Assembly: GCA_028688015.1 (NCBI GenBank)
Contig: JAQTZB010000003.1
Location: 124,001-188,000, forward strand
From: Elusimicrobiales bacterium
GTDB lineage: Bacteria; Elusimicrobiota; Elusimicrobia; Elusimicrobiales; UBA9959
Reading direction: 5' to 3'
Length of the DNA: 64,000 nucleotides
The first letter of the stretch is position 1, and every line of letters begins with the position of its first letter. The notes under the pieces were generated by a model. The model was not told where the DNA came from. It worked only from the letters and a program-made list of their open reading frames with translations, and searched no databases. The position numbers were made by a program, and so were the translations under genes. Below, in pieces: positions 56,786-64,000 of this stretch.

Positions 56786-57652
56786 TTATTCCTCCGCGGC
56801 CCGCCTGGAGGAAAAAACCGCGCCTATTATCAGCGCGGCGCCGGCGGCGAGGAAGACCCAGTCGCGCGGGGCCATGCCGGCGGAGGCGCCCCAGAACAAC
56901 GCCGAGACCAGCACGGCCAGAGGGCTTTTGAGGTTATTCATCGCGGCCAGCGCCGCGGGTTTGGCGCGGGCGGCGCCGGTGTTCCACAGATAGAATCCGG
57001 CGCCGGACGCGGCCAGCCCGAGGTAGAGCAGCGCGCCCCAGCGCCGCGGCTCGTAAGACAGCAGTTCCCCCCAGTCAGAGCCGAAGGCCGCCCAGGCCAG
57101 CGTCACCAGCACCGCGCCCAGGTAGAGCCAGCCGAAGACCGCCAGGTCGCTCTCTTCCGGGTTGCGCCGGCGCCAGTCCCGGTAAGCCACCTGGCCCCAG
57201 GCGAAGGCCAGGTTGGAGACCTGCATCACGGCGAAGGCGGCCCAGAAGGTGCGGCGGTCGGCCTGCCAGCGCTCCACGAGGGCGGCACCGGCCAGCGCGG
57301 CCAGCGCCGCGCCGAACAGCCCAGCCGGGAAGCGGCCCCGGCGCGCGGCGTGCAGCGCCGCCACGTAGAGCGGGGTAAACACGGTAAACAGCGCCACCTG
57401 GTAGGCCTGCAGCACGATGAAGCAGTAGTTCAGCGCCACGCACATCAGCCCGAACTGCACCGCGCCTATGCCCAGCAGCGCCGGCACGGCGGCGCGGCCC
57501 GCGCGCGGGACCCGCAGCCAGGGCAGCAGGATGAGCAGCGCCAGCGCCAGGCGGATAAAACTCACCAGCACCGGGTCCGCGCCGGCCACCCATTGTTTAT
57601 TGATGCCGAAGGAGAAGGCCCAGAGGCAGGAAACCAGTATCAGCCTGTCCAT
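56786..57652 (-). CDS. EamA/DMT-superfamily transporter
   Basis: 288 residues from the ATG at 57652 with ten hydrophobic segments. Two EamA halves are recognisable: LVSCLWAFSFGINKQWV...VLVSFIRLALALLILLPWL, and later WLYLGAVLVTLAWAAF, ALLYLGLAASGAGFYLWNTGAARAKPAALAAMNNLKSPLAVLVSALFWG. Members export amino acids, cofactors or nucleosides across the inner membrane. The substrate here is unknown. An in-frame extension to 57790 is possible, but homology begins at 57652. Confidence 0.88.
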   Translation of the reverse strand: MDRLILVSCLWAFSFGINKQWVAGADPVLVSFIRLALALLILLPWLRVPRAGRAAVPALLGIGAVQFGLMCVALNYCFIVLQAYQVALFTVFTPLYVAALHAARRGRFPAGLFGAALAALAGAALVERWQADRRTFWAAFAVMQVSNLAFAWGQVAYRDWRRRNPEESDLAVFGWLYLGAVLVTLAWAAFGSDWGELLSYEPRRWGALLYLGLAASGAGFYLWNTGAARAKPAALAAMNNLKSPLAVLVSALFWGASAGMAPRDWVFLAAGAALIIGAVFSSRRAAEE

Positions 57653-57813
57653 ATAGAAGATTGTATAAATTAGGGAGGAACCTGCGGGCTCCCGGGCAAA
57701 ATTTCGCGCTTTTCCCGGTTCAATTATTATAAAATACTTATTAATGGCGGGATGCCCCATTTTAGGGATCCGGTCATAGGACGCTTTCATCTTTATAAGG
57801 CAAGGAGCGTATA

Positions 57814-58677
57814 ATGGCTAAGAAGGTACTGGCGGAAATAGGCGTGATAGGCGGCACCGGCCTCTACGCCATGGAAGAACTCAAGATCTTGAAGGAAATA
57901 AAGGTTAAAACCCCCTTCGGCGACCCCTCTGACAAGATCATCCTCGGCACCCTGGCCGGCATAAAAGTCGCCTTCCTCCCCCGCCACGGCCGCAAGCACG
58001 CCATGCTCCCCGGCGAGATCAACCAGCGCGCCAACATGTGGGCCCTCAAGTCCATAGGCGTGAAGACCATCATCTCGGCCAGCGCCGTCGGCTCGCTGCG
58101 CGAGGAACTGCCCCCCACCCATTTCGTCTTCCCCGACCAGTTCGTGGACCAGACCAAGGGCCGCCCCTCCACCTTCTTCGGCAACGGCATAGTCGGGCAC
58201 GTCCCGATGGCCGAGCCGTTCTGCATGGCCGTCTCGGACATGATGTATAAAGAAGCCGTGAAGCTGGGCATCAAGGCCCATAAGGGCGGCACCTACTGCT
58301 GCATGGAGGGCCCCGGCTTCTCCACCAAGGCGGAATCCAACTTCCACCGCAAGATGGGCTACTCCATTATTGGCATGACCATGGCCACCGAAGCCAAGCT
58401 CGCCCGCGAAGCCGGCTTCCATTACGCGCCGGTCTCCCTCGTCACCGACTACGACTGCTGGAAGGAAGGCGAGGAAGTGGACCAGCACAAGGTCTCCGAG
58501 ACCATGACCAAGAACATCCACAATATCCGCCGCCTGCTGGTGAAGATCATCCCGCTGGTGGCAAAGGCCGGCTGCCGCAACGGCTGCGACGGTTTCATAA
58601 AGAGCTGCCTGCTCACCCACAAGGAAAATTTCCCGCCCGCGACTTACAAGAAACTGAAGCTGATCCTGGAGGGTTAA
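57814..58677 (+). CDS. mtnP: S-methyl-5'-thioadenosine phosphorylase
   Basis: 287 residues of the MTAP branch of purine nucleoside phosphorylases. GVIGGTGLYAME, FLPRHGRKHAMLPGEINQRANMWALKSIGV, SASAVGSLREELPP, CMEGPGFSTKAES and IGMTMATEAKLAREAGF contain the phosphate, substrate-binding and transition-state residues. It splits methylthioadenosine, the by-product of polyamine synthesis and of radical SAM chemistry, into adenine and methylthioribose-1-phosphate. An AAGGAG site precedes it. It is followed after one base by cytidine deaminase, making a nucleoside salvage pair. Confidence 0.95.
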   Translation: MAKKVLAEIGVIGGTGLYAMEELKILKEIKVKTPFGDPSDKIILGTLAGIKVAFLPRHGRKHAMLPGEINQRANMWALKSIGVKTIISASAVGSLREELPPTHFVFPDQFVDQTKGRPSTFFGNGIVGHVPMAEPFCMAVSDMMYKEAVKLGIKAHKGGTYCCMEGPGFSTKAESNFHRKMGYSIIGMTMATEAKLAREAGFHYAPVSLVTDYDCWKEGEEVDQHKVSETMTKNIHNIRRLLVKIIPLVAKAGCRNGCDGFIKSCLLTHKENFPPATYKKLKLILEG

Positions 58678-58678
58678 C

Positions 58679-59134
58679 ATGGCAACGAAGCCCGCAAAGA
58701 AGCGCCCGGTCAACAACAGCGGCAGGAACGCTATGCGCAGGAAACTGATAGAGGCCGCCAAGGCGGCCCAGAAGAAGGCCTATTGCCCGTACTCCCGCTA
58801 CCCGGTAGGGGCGGCGGTGCTCACCGAATCGGGCCGCATCTATTCCGGCTGCAACGTTGAGAACGCCTCGTTCGGCCTGGCCATCTGCGCTGAACGGGTG
58901 GCCATCTTCAAGGCCGTCAGCCACGGCGAGAAGCGGGTAAAGGCCCTCTGCGTGGCCGCCAAGTCGGCCAGGCCCTGCGGCGCCTGCCGGCAGGTCATCA
59001 TTGAATTCGCGGCCAAAGACGCGGAGATGATCTACCTGGACTGGCAGCCGCTGGAGCGGAAGGAAAAAGTCACCATAACCACGGCCGGCAAGATGCTGCC
59101 GCTGGCCTTCGACCCCTCGGAAGCCGGCCTTTAA
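58679..59134 (+). CDS. cdd: Cytidine deaminase
   Basis: 151 residues with the zinc motifs CAERVA (His-replaced CAE type) and PCGACRQ, and YCPYSRYPVGAAVLTESG and SGCNVENASFGLAICAERVAIF. It converts cytidine and deoxycytidine to uridines. A basic N-terminal extension (ATKPAKKRPVNNSGRNAMRR) of about 20 residues precedes the core. It is coupled to mtnP by a one-base gap. Confidence 0.95.
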   Translation: MATKPAKKRPVNNSGRNAMRRKLIEAAKAAQKKAYCPYSRYPVGAAVLTESGRIYSGCNVENASFGLAICAERVAIFKAVSHGEKRVKALCVAAKSARPCGACRQVIIEFAAKDAEMIYLDWQPLERKEKVTITTAGKMLPLAFDPSEAGL

Positions 59135-59142
59135 GATTCAGG

Positions 59143-59289
59143 AACTCCTCTTAGGAGGGGTTCAGCGGAGCCGGAGCCGCGAGGCGAAGGCGAAGCGGCG
59201 ACGAAACGGGGAACCTTAGGTTCCCCTTGCAGAGTACCCGGCCGACGAAGGCCGGGCCGATAATCGGCCCCGCGCAATGCGCGGGGTAC
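59143..59289. repeat. Intergenic array of four to five short perfect hairpins
   Basis: The 173-base gap between cdd and accB contains AACTCCTC/GAGGGGTT (59143-59162) and GGGGAACC-tta-GGTTCCCC (59208-59226). A compound structure follows, closed by GTACCC (59234-59239)/GGGTAC (59284-59289), enclosing CCCGGCC/GGCCGGG, GGGCCGA-taa-TCGGCCC and CCCGCGC-aat-GCGCGGG. No T-run follows. A separate GGAGG at 59299-59303 serves accB. It may be an RNA leader or an intergenic repeat family; its GGGGAACC hairpin recalls that of elements A and B. Confidence 0.65.
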
Positions 59290-59307
59290 GACCTAGACGG
59301 AGGTAAC

Positions 59308-59685
59308 ATGGACGTCAAGACGCTGACAAAACTCACCAAGTGGATGGAAAGCACCGACCTCGAGGAAATAACCTGGAGGAGCGGCGACGACAAGATCAGC
59401 CTGAAGCTCAACAACAGCCCCGAGCACAGCGCCGCTATCACCTCCTCGATGGAGCCGGTGCTCGCGCCGTCCATCGGCATCTTCCGCTTCGCCCGCCCGG
59501 GCAAGACCAACCACCTGAAGGAGGGCTCCTCCGTGAAGAGCGGCCAGGAACTCGGCGTGGTGGAGGTGGGCAAGGATTTCAAGAGCGTCACGGCCCCCTC
59601 CAACGGCCTGCTCAAGATAATTTCCATAGAGGACGGCAAGCCGGTGGAATACGGCCAGCCCCTCTTCTTCTTCGAGCCCAAGTAA
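59308..59685 (+). CDS. accB: Biotin carboxyl carrier protein-like (AccB), altered biotinylation motif
   Basis: 125 residues in which the C-terminal lipoyl/biotinyl domain is clear: SIGIFRFARPGKTNHLKEGSSVKSGQELGVVEVGKDF, then SVTAPSNGLLKIISIEDGKPVEYGQPLFFFEP. The usual biotin site E-A-M-K-M is replaced by E-V-G-K-D at residues 86-90, keeping Lys89 but losing both flanking Met residues. The start at ATG 59308 has an ideal GGAGG. Linked to accC 1.7 kb downstream with one gene between, it is probably the acetyl-CoA carboxylase carrier, but whether it is biotinylated is open. A non-biotinylated paralogue is the alternative. Confidence 0.82.
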   Translation: MDVKTLTKLTKWMESTDLEEITWRSGDDKISLKLNNSPEHSAAITSSMEPVLAPSIGIFRFARPGKTNHLKEGSSVKSGQELGVVEVGKDFKSVTAPSNGLLKIISIEDGKPVEYGQPLFFFEPK

Positions 59686-59688
59686 ACG

Positions 59689-61404
59689 ATGACGGCAAAG
59701 CCTTCGGTGATCAAGTGCCCCAAGTGCGGCTACCTGCCGAACATGCTGGGCGACACTTGCCTCAAATGCAATACCCCGCTGGACAAGGTCTGCGGGGAAT
59801 GCGGCTTTGCCAACAAGGTGGAGAAGAACTATTGCGACCAGTGCGGCGCGGTGCTGACGCTGCAGCCGCCGCCCCGGCAGGAGGCGCCCCCGCCCCCGCC
59901 GCCCGGCCGCCCGGCCGAACAGCCCATGCCGGAGCAGAAGCATCCCTTCAAGATAGAGATGGAGTCCATCCAGGATACGGTCTCGGAGCGGGCCACTTCG
60001 TTCCGCAGCAAGTCCGTGCCGCCCCCGGCCCAGCCCGCCGCTGAGCCCCCCAAACCGGGGGCCGCCGCGCTCCCGCAGGGCAAGCCGGCGCCGCTCCCGC
60101 CCGAAAAGGTCACCAGCGCCATGAGCCCGGATTCGGCGCGCCTGCCCCGCCAGACCGCGCTCCCGCACGCGGTCCGCCCAAGCCTGGTAAAGCGGCTGGC
60201 CGGCCCAGTGCTGACCGTGCTGCTGGCCGGAGTGCTGCTGACGATACTTTACATGATAGTCGCGCCTTCGCTGCCCAAGCTGCGCCTGACCATGACCGCC
60301 AAGTCCTACCTGACGGCCATCTCAGAAGGCAAATTCGAGAAGGCCTACGACCTGCTGTCGTCCAACTCCAAGGCTGCCTGCTCCCTGGAAGAATACCTCA
60401 AGAACAGCAAGGACTACTACGCCAAGGCCCCGGCCTGGGAGTTCAAGGACGTGCAGGTGTTCACCATGACCGCCGACGCCGCGATGATCCGCTACCAGCT
60501 GCGCGAGGCGGGCGGCGAGTGGAAGCCGGACTACATCTCCTTCGTGCGGGAGCACAACCGCTGGACCCGCCCTTACATCTGGATCCTTTTCGCCCCCATC
60601 GACGACGCGCTGCGGCGGCAGGACATTCCCCAGGCGCTGTTCCTGGCGCAGAAGCTTTACCTGACGGACCCGGTAGACCCGCGCTCGTCGGCCTACCTCT
60701 GCGAGACCGAGTTCCTGATGGGCCTGCACGAGAAGGCCGCGGAGTCCTGCAAGCGCACCATCGACACGGCCTCCATCTATCCCGTAGGCTATGTCAGCGA
60801 GAACCTCTTCCAATATCACTCTCACTACGCCGACTGTTTGCGCTACCTGCAGCGCGACCGCGTGGCCCTGCAGGAGTACGACAAGCTTTTGAGATGGCCC
60901 GGCCTGACCGCGGACCAGCTCTGCCCGCTGCACATGAACCGCGCGGACTCTTATATTTACCTCAAGGAATACGAGAAGGCCCTCAACGAGGTCATGACCG
61001 CCTCCGGCCTCTGCCTGCAGAACCCGGAGCGCGACGACGCCAGGAAGCGCCTGAATTACATGAGCGGCTCCGCCGGCCCCGAGGCCATAGCCTTCGCGCA
61101 GAAATCCCGCTTCCAGCAGGGCATGCCGCCCATTGGCGAGGCCCGCCGCCAGCAGTTGGAGGCGCTGAAGGCCAGGGTGGGCCCCAAGAACGCCAAATTC
61201 CTGCCTAAAGACCAGTGGCTGGCCGTGCACGTGGGCGGGCCGGAATACCGCGTCTTCCTGCGCGAGGAGGTCTACAGCCCCGCCACCCGGAAGGCCGAGA
61301 CCCGCGACGTCTTCATTTTTCTGATCAACCTCTGGACCAGCAAAGCCAAGGTAGAGAAAGCCCCGCCGGCGCCGCCGCCCCCGGGCGCGCCGCCCAGAAA
61401 GTAA
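59689..61404 (+). CDS. Zinc-ribbon membrane protein with TPR-like C-terminal half
   Basis: 571 residues. A double zinc ribbon (Cys10, 13, 24, 27 and Cys35, 38, 49, 52) opens the protein, followed by a Pro-rich linker (residues about 59-165) and one membrane helix (about 171-192). The domain outside the membrane has a DUF4878/NTF2-like part (TAKSYLTAISEGKFEKAYDLLSSNSKAACSLEEYLKNS) and TPR-like helices (ALFLAQKLYLTDPVDPRSSAYLCETEFLMGLHEKAAESC). The ribbon would be cytoplasmic and the rest periplasmic. It lies between accB (3-base gap) and accC (12-base gap), an unusual guest in an acetyl-CoA carboxylase operon. Function unknown. Confidence 0.75.
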   Translation: MTAKPSVIKCPKCGYLPNMLGDTCLKCNTPLDKVCGECGFANKVEKNYCDQCGAVLTLQPPPRQEAPPPPPPGRPAEQPMPEQKHPFKIEMESIQDTVSERATSFRSKSVPPPAQPAAEPPKPGAAALPQGKPAPLPPEKVTSAMSPDSARLPRQTALPHAVRPSLVKRLAGPVLTVLLAGVLLTILYMIVAPSLPKLRLTMTAKSYLTAISEGKFEKAYDLLSSNSKAACSLEEYLKNSKDYYAKAPAWEFKDVQVFTMTADAAMIRYQLREAGGEWKPDYISFVREHNRWTRPYIWILFAPIDDALRRQDIPQALFLAQKLYLTDPVDPRSSAYLCETEFLMGLHEKAAESCKRTIDTASIYPVGYVSENLFQYHSHYADCLRYLQRDRVALQEYDKLLRWPGLTADQLCPLHMNRADSYIYLKEYEKALNEVMTASGLCLQNPERDDARKRLNYMSGSAGPEAIAFAQKSRFQQGMPPIGEARRQQLEALKARVGPKNAKFLPKDQWLAVHVGGPEYRVFLREEVYSPATRKAETRDVFIFLINLWTSKAKVEKAPPAPPPPGAPPRK

Positions 61405-61416
61405 AGTGGAGGATTA

Positions 61417-62777
<1,361 letters not shown>

Positions 62778-62781
<4 letters not shown>

Positions 62782-63242
62782 AGACGGCCGGCAAGATAGT
62801 ATCACTGAGGAAGGCCGTGGCCCTGCGCTCCGCGCTGAAAAAGGCCGGCAAGCGGGTCGTTTTCACCAACGGCTGCTTCGACCTGCTGCACGCGGGGCAC
62901 GTCTATTCGCTCGAGAAGGCCCGCTCGCTGGGCGACTTCCTGTTCCTGGGGCTCAACTCCGACGCCTCCGTAAAACGCCTTAAAGGTCCCTCCAGGCCCC
63001 TCAACGGGGCCGCAGACCGCGCCATAGTGCTGGCCGCCCTGGCCGCCGTGGATGCGGTAGTGGTTTTCAAGGAAGACACCCCGCAGAACCTCATAAAAGC
63101 CCTGCGCCCCGACATCCTGGTCAAGGGCGCGGACTACCGCAACGCCGCGGTAGCCGGGGCCGAATTCGCCGGCCGGGTGGCCCTGGTCCCCCTGCTGAAG
63201 GGCCGCTCCACCACCGCCCTCGCCCGCAAGCTGAAGTGTTGA
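62778..63242 (+). CDS. rfaE2: D-glycero-beta-D-manno-heptose 1-phosphate adenylyltransferase (RfaE2)
   Basis: 154 residues of the nucleotidyltransferase half of HldE, here stand-alone. The HxGH site is NGCFDLLHAGHVYSLEKARSLGD, with LNSDASVKRLKGPSRPLN and KEDTPQNLIKALRPDILVKGADY. It makes ADP-heptose for the LPS inner core, or a related nucleotide-activated sugar. A typical companion kinase (RfaE1) and GmhA are not in the window. It overlaps accC by 4 bases. Confidence 0.92.
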
Positions 63243-63293
63243 GCATTATTTTAGCCTAAACAGCCCTCCAATTTAATAGAATATCCCAATAAT

Positions 63294-64000
63294 ATGACCG
63301 ACATTTTCGACAAGTGCCGCAATTTCCACATTGTTAAACAGCTCATAGCCTCCGGCATCTACCCCTATTTCAAGGAACTGGAGTCCGAACAGGCCCCCGA
63401 GATCACCATCAAGGGCAAGAAGTTCATCATGTTCGGGTCCAACAACTACCTGGGCCTCGCCAACGACCCCCGGATGAAGAAAGCCGCAATAGACGCGGTT
63501 GAAAAGTTCGGCACCGGCGTGGCCGGCTCGCGCTTCCTCAACGGCAACACCGTACTGCACACCGAACTGGAGCGCAAGCTCGCCGCCTTCAAGGGCCGCG
63601 AAGCCGCCCTCATTTACGCCACCGGTTACCAGATGAACCTGGGCGTGGTCTCGGCCCTGGTCGGCAAGGGCGATTTCGCCATCGTGGACAAGCTCAACCA
63701 CGCCAGCATCCTCGACGGCTGCCGCCTCTCCCACGGCGAACTGCGCCGCTTCCGCCACAACGATCCCGAAAACCTGGACAAGGTCCTCAAGGAAATAGGC
63801 CCCCGCCACGGCAAACTGGTCATAGTGGACGGCGTGTTCTCCATGGAAGGCGACATCGCCCCCATCCCGGAGATCTCCAAGGTCTGCCGCAAGCACGGCG
63901 CCCGCCTGATGGTGGACGACGCGCACGCCACCGGCGTGCTGGGCAAGCACGGCCGCGGCACCTGCGAGCATTTCAACCTCTCCCACAAGGACGTGGACCT
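63294..64000 (+). CDS. Alpha-oxoamine synthase family enzyme (serine palmitoyltransferase/KBL-like), 3' end outside window
   Basis: The visible 235 residues begin MTDIFDKCRNFHIVKQLIAS. They contain FGSNNYLGLANDPRMKKAAI, GTGVAGSRFLNGNTVLHTELERKLAAFKGREAALIYATGYQMNLGVVSALVG, DKLNHASILDGCRLS, IVDGVFSMEGDIAPIPEI and MVDDAHATGVLG (the PLP Asp and His). The PLP Lys lies beyond the window. Members condense an amino acid with an acyl-CoA: glycine C-acetyltransferase, BioF, HemA or serine palmitoyltransferase. The AGSRFLNG and VDKLNHASIIDG-type segments look, from memory, most like the bacterial serine palmitoyltransferases. That would imply sphingolipid-like membrane lipids, but KBL/BioF cannot be excluded. 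Confidence 0.85.
   Translation, partial: MTDIFDKCRNFHIVKQLIASGIYPYFKELESEQAPEITIKGKKFIMFGSNNYLGLANDPRMKKAAIDAVEKFGTGVAGSRFLNGNTVLHTELERKLAAFKGREAALIYATGYQMNLGVVSALVGKGDFAIVDKLNHASILDGCRLSHGELRRFRHNDPENLDKVLKEIGPRHGKLVIVDGVFSMEGDIAPIPEISKVCRKHGARLMVDDAHATGVLGKHGRGTCEHFNLSHKDVD

Overview
The window is about 64 kb of GC-rich bacterial chromosome that is almost entirely coding. The organism is diderm with an LPS-type outer membrane: it carries a BamA, an OmpH/Skp-like chaperone, most of the Raetz lipid A pathway in its LpxI variant, an MsbA-like flippase, a Lol-like ABC system and beta-barrel proteins ending in Phe. The gene order bamA-ompH-lpxD-lpxC-fabZ-lpxA-lpxI ... Gfo/Idh-lpxB-msbA, with the small lysine-rich proteins, fits a free-living Elusimicrobiota-like lineage. 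That placement is inference from memory of gene order, not a database result. Most genes lie in short operons with 1-11 bp overlaps.

Layout. 1-1253: partial PhoH/PIN ATPase gene (minus). 1.4-9.1 kb: envelope operon (bamA, ompH, lpxD, a 334-bp structured repeat, lpxC, fabZ, lpxA, lpxI). 9.2-20.1 kb: NRAMP, a DUF374 acyltransferase, a membrane spermidine-synthase-like protein, a Gfo/Idh dehydrogenase, lpxB, msbA, a ZIP transporter, a short Rel and a rescue release factor. 20.1-27.9 kb: a YejM-like membrane sulfatase, a secreted lipase-like hydrolase, rlmN, a HEAT-like secreted protein and a DUF2339 protein. 27.9-30.6 kb: a radical SAM + UbiU-like + UbiV-like operon. 30.9-32.3 kb: an IS91-family transposase. 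32.4-35.6 kb: a TetR-controlled thiolase/CoA-transferase operon.

35.7-43.9 kb (minus) is a coherent module: ECF sigma factor, a small membrane protein in the anti-sigma position, a lipoprotein with two copies of an EWKSGDY domain, a LolD-like ATPase, two FtsX-type permeases, a LolA-like carrier and an outer-membrane barrel. A single-domain EWKSGDY paralogue follows after a terminator. 44-46.6 kb: DedA, tRNA-Val(CAC), PAQR, a lipid kinase and a 28-residue Lys/Ala/Val protein. 46.7-47.9 kb: a four-gene redox cassette (Rieske, glutaredoxin, ferredoxin-thioredoxin reductase catalytic chain, Rieske). 48-51.9 kb: a Cys-rich secreted protein, a second copy of the structured repeat, a 78-residue protein built by internal duplication, a hydrolase and dapB. 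52-64 kb: GAF-HD-GYP, rsmI, a low-molecular-weight phosphatase, glyA, an ankyrin-FlgO lipoprotein, EamA, mtnP, cdd, accB-(zinc-ribbon gene)-accC, rfaE2 and a partial alpha-oxoamine synthase.

The strongest unexplained signal is the dispersed 334/364-bp intergenic element at 5776-6109 and 49432-49795. Its 3' half is nearly identical in the two copies. Its 5' half has diverged with compensatory changes in two separate stems, which points to a selected RNA or DNA structure. One copy sits directly in front of lpxC. Other leads are the radical SAM/UbiU/UbiV-like operon, the ECF-Lol-EWKSGDY module, the Rieske-Grx-FTR-Rieske cassette, a BCCP without the usual Met-Lys-Met motif, and a shared TTGAC-N4-GTCAA palindrome over two -35 boxes.
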